DNA from: Streptomyces sp. NBC_01723
GTDB taxonomy: Bacteria > Actinomycetota > Actinomycetes > Streptomycetales > Streptomycetaceae
Length of the DNA: 64,000 nucleotides
NCBI RefSeq assembly: GCF_036246005.1
Contig: NZ_CP109171.1
Coordinates: 7,180,001 to 7,244,000 of the forward strand
Reading direction: 5' to 3'
Part shown: one piece after another, positions 1-8,933 of the stretch
How the letters are laid out: every line of letters begins with the position of its first letter
Numbering within the stretch: position 1 is the stretch's first letter
Program-made: the position numbers and the translations under genes
Notes under the pieces: model-generated
Told to the model about the DNA's origin: nothing
The model's input: only the letters and a program-made list of their open reading frames with translations
Databases searched by the model: none

Positions 1-1
1 C

Positions 2-523
2 CAGGCTCCGAACACGAAGTACGTCGGCGACATCACCTACCTGCCCATCGAGGGCGGGAAGTTCTGCTACCTGGCGACCGTCATCGACCTCGCATCGCGA
101 CGGCTGGCCGGCTGGGCCATCGCCGACCACATGCGCACGGATCTGGTCACCGACGCCCTGGTCGCGGCCGTCCACACCCGCGGCAGCCTCGCCGGATCGA
201 TCATGCACACCGACCACGGAGCCCAGTACACCAGCAGAATTTTTGCCGAAGCCTGCAGATCAGCAGGGGTCCGACAAAGCATGAGCGCGGTCGGGTCCAG
301 CGCGGACAACGCACTCGCCGAGTCCTTCAACGCGACCTTCAAACGCGAGACCCTGCAAGAGCGAAAGAGCTGGCCAACCGAGCGCGAGGCCCGACTCGAC
401 GCCTTCCGATGGCTCCACCGCTACAACACCCGACGCCGACACTCCTGCCTCGGACAACGATCACCGATCGCCTTCGAGAACACCCTCCAGCCCACACCAA
501 CTACGCTGACACCAGCCGCATAG
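2..523 (+). CDS. IS3-family transposase OrfB, 5' end outside window
   Basis: This is the catalytic part of an IS3-family OrfB transposase (rve integrase core), cut by the left window edge; the frame is open from base 2. The DDE residues are visible: Asp in DITYLP, Asp in HTDHGAQYTS and Glu in ALAESFNATFKRE, followed by the typical C-terminal block LHRYNTRRRHSCLG. It ends cleanly at 521-523, so the visible part is intact. OrfA, carrying the helix-turn-helix, should lie to the left of the window. A truncated IS5 relative starts almost at its stop codon, so the right end of this IS3 element is probably lost. Confidence 0.85.
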   Translation, partial: QAPNTKYVGDITYLPIEGGKFCYLATVIDLASRRLAGWAIADHMRTDLVTDALVAAVHTRGSLAGSIMHTDHGAQYTSRIFAEACRSAGVRQSMSAVGSSADNALAESFNATFKRETLQERKSWPTEREARLDAFRWLHRYNTRRRHSCLGQRSPIAFENTLQPTPTTLTPAA

Positions 524-524
524 C

Positions 525-1161
525 CCGTGTCCAGGATTCGGGGTCAAGGCCCGTTCGCCCAGCTCAACGGTCTGCTTCGGCAGCTGCTGCGGGAGAAGGA
601 AGGGCGGGAAGGCGAGCCTTCAGCGTGCGTGATCGACGCCCAGAGCGTGAAGACCTCGACCAGCGTCCCGGCCTCCGGTCAGGGCATCGACGCGGGCAAG
701 AAGATCGTTGGCAGGAAGCGGAGCATCGTCACCGACACGCTCGGCCTTCTCCTCGCCGTGCTGGTCACCGCGGCGAGAGTGCAGGACTCCATCGCCGGCG
801 CCCGGCTCCTGGATCAGGTCACCGCCGACCACCCCGGGATCCGCAAGGTCTGGGCCGACGGCGGCTACCGTCAGCACCTCGTCGAGCACGCCGCGACCCT
901 CGGCATCGACATGGAAATCACCGCTCGCAAGCCCGGGAACAGGGGTTTCACCCCGATTCCGAAACGGTGGGCGGTCGAGCGGACGTACGGCTGGCTCATG
1001 CTCCACCGCCGCCTCGCGCGTGACTACGAAACCCTTCCAGCCGCTCCGAAGCCGTGATCCACATCGCCATGACCGACCTCATGGCCCGCCGCCTCACCGG
1101 CGAGAACACCATCTCCTGGCGCGACCCGACGAAGGCCATGAAACAACCGATTACGGGATGA
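525..1161 (+). pseudogene. IS5-family transposase remnant, 5'-truncated and frameshifted
   Basis: A DDE_Tnp_1 (IS5-type) transposase lacking its N-terminal third. An apparent GTG start at 527 falls inside the domain, so it is not a real start. Seen are the first Asp in CVIDAQSVKT, the second in VWADGGY and the Glu in RWAVERTYGWL. Near 1040 the frame breaks: the natural C-terminus (SEAVIHIAMTDLMARRLTG, ending at 1159-1161) continues in another frame. The element is joined directly to the IS3 gene on its left. It cannot make a functional transposase. Confidence 0.8.
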
Positions 1162-1187
1162 AACATCGGGCGAAAACGACCTCTTAG

Positions 1188-2578
1188 TACTCCAGCAGCG
1201 GATCGTGTCTTGAGCTGGTGGTTGTCGTTGTCCTGGTATGGAGGGGATGACTGAAGTCGGTTGCTGGGCTGCGGAGTTGGATTCGGTGTTCGCTCGGGTG
1301 GCGGGCCGGTTCGCTCGGGCGGATCTGCGGTGGCGGATGCGGGACTATGTCCGCGGTGTGCTGGGCCGAGCGGCACGGAAGAACGGCTGGCAGCTCGCGG
1401 AATGGGCAGGTCACCGCACGCCGGACGGCTTCCAGCGGCTGCTGAACAGCAGTGTCTGGGACGCGGACGCGTTGCGCGACGATGTCCGTGCCTACGTCGG
1501 CGAATGTCTCGGCCCCGATGGCGTGTTGATCATCGACGACACCGGGTTCATCAAGAAGGGCACCACGTCGGCCGGGGTGGGCCGGCAGTACACCGGCACT
1601 CCGGGAAAGATCGACAACTGCCAGATCGGGGTGTTCGCCGCCTACGCCACCGGCTCGGGCCGGGCCCTGGTGGACCGCGAGCTCTACCTGCCCAAAGCCT
1701 GGACGTCCGACCGCGACCGCTGCCGGGCGGCGCAAATCCCTGATGAGCGGGCGTTTGCGACCAAGGGTGAACTGGCCCGGGACATCGTCCGCCGGTGCCT
1801 CGGTGCGGGTCTGCCCGCCACGTGGTTCACCGCGGACGAGGCCTACGGGCAGGACTGGCACTTCCGCCGCCTGCTCGAGCAATGCGACGTCGGCTATGTG
1901 GTGGCGGTGCCCAAGTCGCAGCAGATCAAGTCCCTGGCAGGCATCTGGCGCATCGACCAGCTCATCGAGGACGCCCCTGCCGATGCCTGGCAGAGACTCT
2001 CCTGCGGCGACGGAGCGAAGGGCCCGCGTGTCTACGACCGGGCCGCGGCCGAGCTGCCCGCCAACCTCGTCTTCGACCCCGACCCGCCGCCCCATCACCG
2101 CTGGGTGATGGCCCGCCGCAGCCTGTCCTATCCCGAAGAGGTGGCCTACTACTTGGCCTACGCCCCCGTCGGCGTCGAGATCGCCGAGCTGGCCCGAGTG
2201 GCCGGCTCCCGCTGGGCGATCGAGGAGTGCTTCCAGGCCGCCAAGAACGAATGCGGCCCCGACCACTACGAGGTCCGCCGCCATCCCGGCTGGTACCGGC
2301 ACATCACCCTGGCCATGCTCGCCCACGCCGTCCTGACCGCACTCGCCGCCCAGGCCGGCGAGGCCTCAAAGGGGCTGCAGAAACGGATCAGCCCTCGTCC
2401 CGCTCACCGTGGCAGAAATCCGGCGACTCCTGGACACTCTCCTGCCCCACCCACGAACCGACCACGACCCCGTCACCCACGCACTGAAGTGGTCGGCCTG
2501 GAGAAGACACCGCCAGGCCGTCGCCCGCCGCTGCCACTACCGAAAACGCAGCTCAGAACACGAACCGCTGCTGAAGTA
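1188..2578. mobile_element. IS701-family insertion sequence, copy 1
   Basis: The terminal inverted repeats are recognisable: the left end reads TACTCCAGCAGCGGATCG from 1188, and the reverse of the right end reads TACTTCAGCAGCGGTTCG, followed on both sides by a GTGT-TGAGCT block. The length is 1391 bp, the same as copy 2 at 17274-18664. I could not recognise a clean target duplication. Confidence 0.8.
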
Positions 2579-2579
2579 G
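1238..2579 (+). pseudogene. IS701-family transposase, frameshifted near its C-terminus
   Basis: A DDE_5-type IS701 transposase, start ATG 1238 (a second ATG follows three codons later). The catalytic residues are Asp in LIIDDTGF, Asp in TADEAYGQD and Glu in RWAIEECFQAAKNECG. After GEASKG, around 2369-2376, the expected C-terminus (LVPLTVAEIRRLLDTLL ... SSEHEPLLK, stop 2577-2579) lies in the +1 frame. The uncorrected frame runs to 2611 as low-complexity sequence. The same shift occurs in copy 2, so it is either inherited or a true recoding site. Copy 1 differs from copy 2 at scattered residues. Confidence 0.75.
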
Positions 2580-2692
2580 TAAGGGTTCAGGGAGGGTTAG
2601 CGTTCGTCTGATCTAGCCTGTCATAGCGGTCGGCGTCAGCTCAGCTCACCTCGACCAGCAGGGTATTGAGCGGTGAGATCGGCTGGTCGATG

Positions 2693-4042
2693 CAGGGTGT
2701 TCGCGTGAAGTGATCTTGTCCGGGTTCATCCGGTGAGGCCGAGGGCGGTCAGGGGTCGGAGGCGGTCGCGGGCGGTCTGGCGGAGGGCTGCGGCGATGTT
2801 GGTGTGGCCGTCCTGCCGGTGGACGCTGATGGCGAGCAGGCTGGCCATGGTGCGAGGCAGGGCAGCGGCGCGGATTTTGGAGTCGTCCTCGCGAAAGGTG
2901 CGGTCGCGGACGTGGTGCAGCAGGTTCTCGATCGTCCAGTGGCCGCGGATCCAGGCAGCGAGTTGGGCGCCGGTGGCTACGCCGGGCGGCAGACTGGTGA
3001 TCAGGTAGACGCGTTCGATGGTGAGCTTGCCGCTGGTGAGATCCCGTCTCCAGCGCACGACTTGGAGAGCCTGCTGGGCATCGGGGTAGTCGATGTGGGC
3101 GAAGGCGGCCGTCTTGAGCCTGCGGATCTCCTGGCGGTGGTGGGCGCGGGTGCGCTCGTAGTGGTCGAGGGTGATCTCGCGCCAGGGCAGACGGCGGACG
3201 CCGTCGAAGAGGCCGGGGTGGTTGACCTTGACGTGGGAGATGTAGTGGGCGCCGCGCTCGCGCAGGTAGGTGCTGTGTGTGCAGGGCGTCGGCGGCGATC
3301 ACCGTGTGGGTCAGGTCGAGGGTGTCCAGCAGTGGTGCGAAGGCGGGGATCTCGTTGCTCTTGTCGGCGACCTGGCGCTGGGCGAGGACGTCTCCGGTGT
3401 GGGTCATGGCGGCCAGCAGGGCGATGGCCGGCGAGGTGGCGGTGCGCGAGCCGCGTACGGTCTTGCCGTCCCCGGCGATCGGCTGCAGCCCGGCCCCGGC
3501 GGCGGTATTGCGGGCAGTGAGGAAGGAGCCGATCGCGGCGTCCAGCGCGTCACCGTCCAGACGGGCCAGCAGCCGGCGCACGGTGCCCGGGTGCGGCACC
3601 GGGATCCGGCCGGTCAGCGGGTCGGGCGCGAAGCCCAGGGCTCGCAACGCCCAGCGCGGAGCGTCGGCGAGCCGTTCACCGATCGCGGTCAGCGACCGTG
3701 CACCGGCCAGGACGCTCGTCGCGGCGGCCGACAGCAGCGGGACCAGCGGGTACAGGCGGCCCCGGCGACCCCTCGGGTCGGGTACGAGGGTCAGGTAGTG
3801 GTGCAGGCGCACGGCATTGGCAACGGGCGCGGAGGCTTCAGCGCGGGCCAGTTGGTCCAGCGCGCAGGGCACGGGAGATGATACAGGGGCAGGCACGGTC
3901 TCGCTCGGTTCTCATGGGTCTCGACAACCACATGATCACCGGCGCCGTGCCTGCTCTGCTACCGGTCCCAGACCAAGACATGACGGCACGTCACGGATCA
4001 CCACACCGAGCCCGGACCGATCGCTTTCATGCAAAGACCCTG
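2693..4042. mobile_element. ISAs1-family insertion sequence
   Basis: The left end begins CAGGGTGTTCGCGTGAAG at 2693. The reverse complement of the right end, finishing at 4042, begins CAGGGTCTTTGCATGAAA, giving imperfect inverted repeats and a 1350-bp element, normal for this family. The flanking 8 to 10 bases do not match, so the target duplication has decayed or been lost. Confidence 0.7.
2726..3896 (-). pseudogene. ISAs1-family transposase, one frameshift
   Basis: An H-repeat/ISAs1-type DDE transposase on the minus strand, starting at 3896. The first Asp lies in IAGDGKTVRGSR, the second in IAADALHTQH and the Glu in GHWTIENLLHHVRDRTFRE. Just after ADALHTQH, near 3273, the frame breaks. The rest (TYLRERGAHYISHVK ... 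DLTSGKLTIERVYLITSLPPG) continues in another frame to the stop at 2726. Family members read ADALHTQHAHA-YLRE here, so a few bases are missing. As written it is inactive. Confidence 0.8.
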
Positions 4043-4067
4043 GCCTGACGACCCCTGTGACGGGGAA

Positions 4068-4457
4068 CTATTCGGGACGCGCCGCTTCCATCGGGGTTGT
4101 CATGCCGCGCGGTGTGCTGTGGCCTGCGAGGTAGCTATCGAGAGTTTTCCGGCGTGCTGTCAGGCGTTGTTCCTGTCGGGCGAGTTCGTTGCGGATCTCA
4201 CGGACACGCCTGAGGAGGGCGGCACAAGCTGGGCCGGAAGGGGTGCGTACGAGCAGTTCAAGGCTCTCGCGGATGATCTGCGAGGATAGGCCGGCGCTGA
4301 AGAGGTCCTGGATGAAAGCGACCTGCTCCACCGCGTCAGATGTGTACTGCCGGTAGCCATTTGCCTGGCGGTAGCTGTGAAGTAGGCCCTGTTCCTCGTA
4401 GTAGCGCAGGGATCGGGTACTTACCCCGGTAGCTTCGCTGAGTTGTCCGATCCTCAT
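4068..4457 (-). CDS. MerR-family transcriptional regulator
   Basis: A 129-aa MerR-family regulator. An N-terminal winged helix MRIGQLSEATGVSTRSLRYYEEQGLL (residues 1-26, described in two overlapping blocks MRIGQLSEATGV and STRSLRYYEEQGLL) is followed by YRQYTSDAVEQVAFI and a coiled-coil dimerisation helix around residues 80-110. There is no effector domain or conserved Cys cluster, so the ligand is unknown. It is divergent from the short-chain dehydrogenase gene that starts 54 bp away, and the shared region has a MerR-type promoter (long spacer). It most likely controls that gene and itself. It lies among insertion sequences but is intact. Confidence 0.85.
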   Translation of the reverse strand: MRIGQLSEATGVSTRSLRYYEEQGLLHSYRQANGYRQYTSDAVEQVAFIQDLFSAGLSSQIIRESLELLVRTPSGPACAALLRRVREIRNELARQEQRLTARRKTLDSYLAGHSTPRGMTTPMEAARPE

Positions 4458-4472
4458 TACGGTTCTCCGGTG

Positions 4473-4511
4473 TTGACATTGACACTGATGTGAAAGTTTA
4501 ACGTTGCGGGC
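4473..4511 (+). promoter_or_regulatory. MerR-type promoter, probably leaderless
   Basis: TTGACA occurs twice back to back (4473-4478 and 4479-4484). TAACGT at 4499-4504 would be the -10 element, 20 bp after the first TTGACA, the overlong spacer expected for MerR activation. Only seven bases separate this -10 from the ATG at 4512 and there is no ribosome binding site, which fits a leaderless mRNA. Confidence 0.45.
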
Positions 4512-5293
4512 ATGACGACCGCAGGAGAGGTGGAGGGCCGGGCCGCGGTGGTGACCGGTGCCACGAGTGGTATCGGAGCCACGATCGAGGAGCTGTTAGC
4601 TGAGTATGGTGCACATCTCGTGCTGGTGGCCCGGGACCTCAACCGTATGGAGTCGATGGCGGCACGGTTACGGGCCCGGTACGGCGTTGACGTGTTTACC
4701 TCGCCCCTTGACCTCGCTGACCGAGAGTCGCCCCGTCTGGTAGCCGAGTGGCTCGACGAAGCCGGGGTCGAGGTTGAGATGCTGGTCAACAGTGCGGGCA
4801 CCAGCATGGTTGGTGTCCTTGGCGACAGTAATCCGGCGCAGGTGCGCGCGATGCTGGAGGTTAATGTCGGGGCTCTCGCCGGACTGACTGCATGGCTGCT
4901 TCCGGGTATGCGGCGCGGTCGCGGATCAGTGATCAACATTTCCAGTACGGGCGCCTACCAGCCGACCCCTTACATGGCAGCCTACGCGGCCTCCAGAACG
5001 TTCGTCCTCTCCTTTACCCAGGCGGTGTGGGCGGAGACCAGTGGTACGGGCGTGCGTGTCGTGGCAGTCTGCCCGGGGCCCACTGAGACAGCGATGGGCA
5101 CGTCGTCATCTCTGGGCAGGCGTCAGCCTGAGGACGTGGCTCGGACGGCCTTGGCCACGCTCGGCGACGGTCGTCCCGCTGTCGTGGATGGGCTGGTAAC
5201 GCGGCCCTGGCCTTCATCTTCGGCAGGTTGCTGTCCGCCACCACCGCAGCCCGCATCGCGAAGCGGATCTTGCCAATGGTTTCTACCCCTTGA
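4512..5293 (+). pseudogene. Short-chain dehydrogenase, frameshifted near C-terminus
   Basis: An SDR-family Rossmann oxidoreductase of about 260 aa. The nucleotide motif TGATSGIG lies at residues 16-23; VNSAGT replaces the usual NNAG, and Ser in NISSTGAY and Tyr in YAASR are the catalytic positions. The catalytic Lys of YxxxK is Arg here. Near 5196 one base is missing after VVDG: the family C-terminus (GNAALAFIFGRLLSATTAARI, stop 5291-5293) is in another frame. Without this correction the frame reads through into the next SDR and mimics a 535-aa fusion. Codons 29 and 51 region carry two TTA leucines, which in Streptomyces makes translation bldA-dependent. Confidence 0.7.
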
Positions 5294-5327
5294 GCCCAGC
5301 ACGGCAGCCTTCTCCGAGAGGAATCCC

Positions 5328-6119
5328 ATGTCTGAACCCACTGCCACGCTCTCTACCGAGTTCGGTGGACTAGTCGGTCGACGCGTACTGATCACTGGAG
5401 GCAGTAAAGGGATCGGGCGTGCTGTCGCCGCCCGGCTGGCGGCCTCCGGGGCCGCCGTCGTTGCTGTCGCCCGGAGCGCTCCTGACACTCGTCTCCCGCA
5501 CTCGGTGAAGTTCGTGCCGGCTGACCTCAGTACGGCCGAAGGATGCACTGAGGTGGTATCTGCCGCGACCGACCTGCTGGGTGGGATCGACGTACTGGTT
5601 AACAACGCCGGTGGCGGAGCCCAGCCATCGGACGGCCTGCTCTCCACTTCCGACGCTCTTTGGGATCAAGCGCTGAGTCTAAATCTCTTGGCTTCGGTTC
5701 GTCTGGACCGTGCTGTACTTCCCGGGATGGTTGCACGCGGCGGCGGAGTGATTGTCCACGTCACGTCTGTGGGCGCCCACCTCCCGATCGGACCCAATGC
5801 GCCGTACGAGACGGCCAAGGCCGCACTCTCGACCTACAGCAAGGCATTGGCGAACGAGTTTGCCCCTCGTGGCGTTCGAGTGAACCGGATCTCACCGGGC
5901 CTGGTCGTCAATGACGCCATCTCCGCGCTGTTGGCCGAGCCGGTCTCGGATGATCCCAGGACACAGATGCTGCGAAAGTGGATAGGCAGCATCCCAATCG
6001 GCCGCCCTGGAACCCCCGTCGAGGTTGCCGACCTGGTCTCGTTCCTGGTTTCTGACCAGGCGGCTTTTATCACTGGTGCCGATTTTCGAATCGACGGTGG
6101 CTCGTTCCAAGCCGCGTGA
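5328..6119 (+). CDS. Short-chain dehydrogenase/reductase
   Basis: A complete 263-aa SDR. ATG 5328 follows a ribosome binding site GAGAGGA. Motifs are the nucleotide-binding TGGSKGIG, VNNAGGG, the catalytic Ser in VTSVGAH, YETAK (Tyr-x-x-x-Lys) and the terminal block FITGADFRIDGGS typical of FabG-like classical SDRs. The substrate cannot be told. It starts 34 bp after the corrected stop of the first SDR and is co-oriented, so the two probably form one transcript under the MerR-type promoter. Unlike its neighbour it has all catalytic residues. Confidence 0.85.
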   Translation: MSEPTATLSTEFGGLVGRRVLITGGSKGIGRAVAARLAASGAAVVAVARSAPDTRLPHSVKFVPADLSTAEGCTEVVSAATDLLGGIDVLVNNAGGGAQPSDGLLSTSDALWDQALSLNLLASVRLDRAVLPGMVARGGGVIVHVTSVGAHLPIGPNAPYETAKAALSTYSKALANEFAPRGVRVNRISPGLVVNDAISALLAEPVSDDPRTQMLRKWIGSIPIGRPGTPVEVADLVSFLVSDQAAFITGADFRIDGGSFQAA

Positions 6120-6232
6120 CCCGATGCCTTTGCTGATAAGGGGTCGTCGACTGTTCGGCTACCGCACCGGCCACCTCGACCAACGGTGCTACGGCACCGC
6201 CCTGACGGTCGGCCGATTATCGGCGGCGCGAT

Positions 6233-7228
6233 CTAGTCTTCTGAGTCAGGATTTCTGTTCAGATAGCTGGCGAGGCGTTCGAGGATCTCGTCTGCGGTCT
6301 TCGTCCGGATGTAGGGCTTGGGATCGGTGTTCCATGCGGCGGTCCAGGTCCGGATGTCCTTCTCCAGCGCCTGGACGCTTCTGTGGACGCCTCGCCGTAT
6401 CTGCTTGTTCGTCAGCTCGGCGAACCACCGCTCGACCAGGTTGAGCCAGGACGAGCCGGTAGGCGTGAAGTGCAGGTGGAAGCGGGGGTGGGCCAGCAGC
6501 CAGGTTTTGATGGCTGGGGTCTTGTGGGTGGCGTAGTTGTCCAGCACCAGATGCACGTCCAGGCCCGCCGGCACCTCCCGGTCGAGTTTGATCAGGAACT
6601 TCTTGAACTCCTCGGCACGGTGCCGGCGGTGCAGGGAGCCGATCACCTTCCCCGTGGCCACCTCCAGTGCGGCGAACAACGTGGCGGTGCCCGCGCGCAC
6701 GTGGGTGACCCGCTGCGGGACGCCGGGCATCATCGGCAGCACCGGCTGGGACCGGTCAAGGGCCCGGATCTGCGACTTCTCGTCGACACAGAACACCAAG
6801 GCCCGCTCGGGCGGGTCCAGATAGAGGCCGACCACGTCGTGGACCTTGTCGACGAAGTACGGGTCCGTCGACAGCTTGAACGTCTCGGTGCGGTGCGGTG
6901 CGGTGCGGTGCGGCTGCAGGCCGAAGGCCCGCCAGATCCGCGACACGGTCGACTGCGACAGACCCGTCTCCGTGGCCATCGCCCGCGTCGACCAGTGCGT
7001 GGCGTTCTTCGGCGCGGTCTCCAGCGTCCGCTTCACCACCGCAGCGACCTGCTCGTCGGTGACCGTCCGGGGCCCGCCAGAGCGCGGCACGTCACCCAGC
7101 CCGGCGATCCGGTGCCCGACGAACCGCCTCCGCCAGCGGCCCACCGCATGCGGTGTCGAACCGAGCTGTGCGGCCACGTCCTTGTTGGACGCGCCAGTCG
7201 CACAGGCCAGGATGACCCGGCACCGCAA
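6233..7228 (-). CDS. IS630-family transposase, short N-terminus
   Basis: A 331-aa DDE transposase. The helix-turn-helix GASNKDVAAQLGSTPHAVGR is present. DDE residues are in FCVDEKSQI, HLVLDNYATHKT and SWLNLVERWFAEL. The protein starts at TTG 7228 with AGGAGG about 12 bases upstream, partly inside the right terminal repeat. Family members usually have some 30 more residues before ALRCRVILACA. The stop codon TAG is completed by the flanking target TA (6233-6235). The frame is otherwise open, so it may be active. A (CGGTG)5 tract lies inside. Confidence 0.8.
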   Translation of the reverse strand: MRCRVILACATGASNKDVAAQLGSTPHAVGRWRRRFVGHRIAGLGDVPRSGGPRTVTDEQVAAVVKRTLETAPKNATHWSTRAMATETGLSQSTVSRIWRAFGLQPHRTAPHRTETFKLSTDPYFVDKVHDVVGLYLDPPERALVFCVDEKSQIRALDRSQPVLPMMPGVPQRVTHVRAGTATLFAALEVATGKVIGSLHRRHRAEEFKKFLIKLDREVPAGLDVHLVLDNYATHKTPAIKTWLLAHPRFHLHFTPTGSSWLNLVERWFAELTNKQIRRGVHRSVQALEKDIRTWTAAWNTDPKPYIRTKTADEILERLASYLNRNPDSED

Positions 7229-7258
7229 AGCCCACGCCTGCCTCCTGACTCAGAAGAC
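6236..7258. mobile_element. IS630-family element with 16-bp ends, in TA
   Basis: Perfect 16-bp inverted repeats GTCTTCTGAGTCAGGA lie at 6236-6251 and (reversed) 7243-7258. They are flanked by TA at 6234-6235 and 7259-7260, the target duplication expected for IS630/Tc1-type transposition. Total length is 1023 bp. Confidence 0.75.
6886..6910. repeat. Pentanucleotide tract (CGGTG)x5 inside transposase gene
   Basis: Five tandem copies of CGGTG, encoding the HRTAPHRT stretch on the minus strand. A change of one unit would shift the frame. Confidence 0.9.
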
Positions 7259-7271
7259 TAACTGGCTCTAA

Positions 7272-8930
7272 CCTCGATCTTGCGTGACGGTCCGCCGACG
7301 GAGTCGGTGGACCGTTTTCGTGCTGTGGGCTGAGGCTGGGCAGGTTGAGGGCCCGAGTGTCGTCTCGGATGGACGCCGGGTTCCACTGCTCCGGCCGGAG
7401 GGTTCTCTCGTAGGGGCGGATGAATCCGCTGCTCATCCCGGGTTCGGCAGGAGTGCGAGCCGTTCGAGGGCGGCAGTGATGTGACTGGTCCAGGGCCAGT
7501 GCTGGGCCAGGCGGAGGATTTGCCGACGGCCGGTGGTCACGAGCTGTCCGGCCGTGGTGAACAGGCGGAGCCGCAGGCGGCGAGGTTCCCAGAGACGGGC
7601 CTTGCCGGTCAGGGCGAGCATCGGCATCCAGGCCAGCAGGTCGAGAGCGATCTGCACGATCTCCAGCCAGATCCGGTTCTGGGCCGTGCGGTGCAGAGGA
7701 AGATTCCGCAGGCCGGTGGCCCGGGCGGCCCGGATGCGGTCCTCGGCCCGGGCCCGCAGCCGGTGACGGAGCTCGAGCTCGGCGATCGGCCGGCCCGAGG
7801 TGTTGGTGGCGAAACAGGTCAGCCGCATGCCGTCCGCGTCCGTGAGCCTCAACTGGGCCCCGGGTGCGGTCGTTCCTTCCTGACGATCAGCCGCATGTCC
7901 TTGGGCCAGCCGTCCAGAACGTCGCCGGTGAGTTCAGCGACCCAGGCGCCGTCGCGGATCTCGCCGCCGGTCTCGATGGCCGCCGTCCAGGCCGAGGCCG
8001 GAACCTTCAGCACGTGCTGGTGGATCGCGTCGGTGATCACCATGCCGACCGAGTAGGACAGCCACCGTCCCCGCTGGGCGAGCCATGCGACGAAGTCGTG
8101 AGTGCCGCCCGCGGAGTCAGTGCGGATCAGGGTCCGGCGCCCACGCCGGTACTTCTTCGGCAGCTGGGCCAGCGCCAGTTGGGCGGCGGTGACGTGGTCG
8201 GACGCGGTGTTCGAGCCCGCGTTTCCTGGTCTGAGCAGGGCCGCGACCGGTTCCCCCGTGCCGCCCGGTCCGTGGTCGACGAAGCCCATCAGCGGGTGAT
8301 GGCCGTAGGTCCGCTTCCAGGTGGGTGCGGCGTCCTCCTTGTCCGAGTGCGCGATCACCAGCACCCCGTCGAGGTCGACGGTCACCGCCCCGCCCGCATC
8401 AGGCGCTGCCCGTCCGGCCAACCGCCAGGCACGTTGACGGACTTCAGCCCGCGCGGAACGGATGGCCCGCAGGGCCTTCTCCCCGGAGGCTGCGAGGGTG
8501 TCGATGAGGCGGGAGACCGTCGGGTCGGAGGCGACCGGCCCGAACACGGCCGGCTCGGCCCGCAGCATGCCGATATCCGCCAGGCAGTCCCCGCCCATCG
8601 CGACTGCCAGCGCGAGGTCCAGGAGGATCTTCCCGGGATCGTGGACGGCCCGCGGCTTCCGCCAGGGCGCCAGGGCTGCGGATATCGCCTGGTCAAGGCC
8701 CGTCTTGCGGACCGTCTCCAGCAGCAGGACCGCACCGGCCTGCGAGACCACCTGCCGACCGTCTCCCTGGACACGGACACGCGGGTACGACGAGATAGGC
8801 TCTCTCACCTGGAAAGTGCTCTTTTCCTTGCAGCCAACAGGACCCTCAGCAAGTCCTATCGTTGCAGGTCAAGGGCACTTTCCGTGTTTCTGATCATCTC
8901 TTGGACAACCCACCTCGCGAAAGCGCGAGG
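7272..8930. mobile_element. IS1380-family element, copy 1 (minus orientation)
   Basis: Both ends start with CCTCG (CCTCGATCTTGCG at the left, reverse of ...CGCGAGG at the right). They are flanked by the 4-bp duplication CTAA at 7268-7271 and 8931-8934. The length is 1659 bp, one base shorter than the near-identical inverted copy at 13011-14670. Confidence 0.9.
7433..8808 (-). pseudogene. IS1380-family transposase, one-base deletion
   Basis: This copy is nearly identical to the intact 458-aa transposase at 13133-14509. In the sequence around 7857-7864 it reads CCCCGGGTG where the intact copy has one more G. The frame therefore breaks after KERPHPG, giving a 319-aa front part and a 139-aa rear part. 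DDE-type residues (TVDLDGVLV, RTDSAGGTHDF) are in the front part. As written it is inactive but could be mobilised in trans by the intact copy. Confidence 0.85.
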
Positions 8931-8933
8931 CTA

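Noticed and set aside
1188..2578. Target-site duplication of the IS701 copies
   Set aside because: The flanking four bases do not match as direct repeats in either copy.
4512..6119. Apparent 535-aa double short-chain dehydrogenase
   Set aside because: The first gene's natural C-terminus and stop (5291-5293) lie in another frame, and the second has its own ribosome binding site and ATG at 5328.
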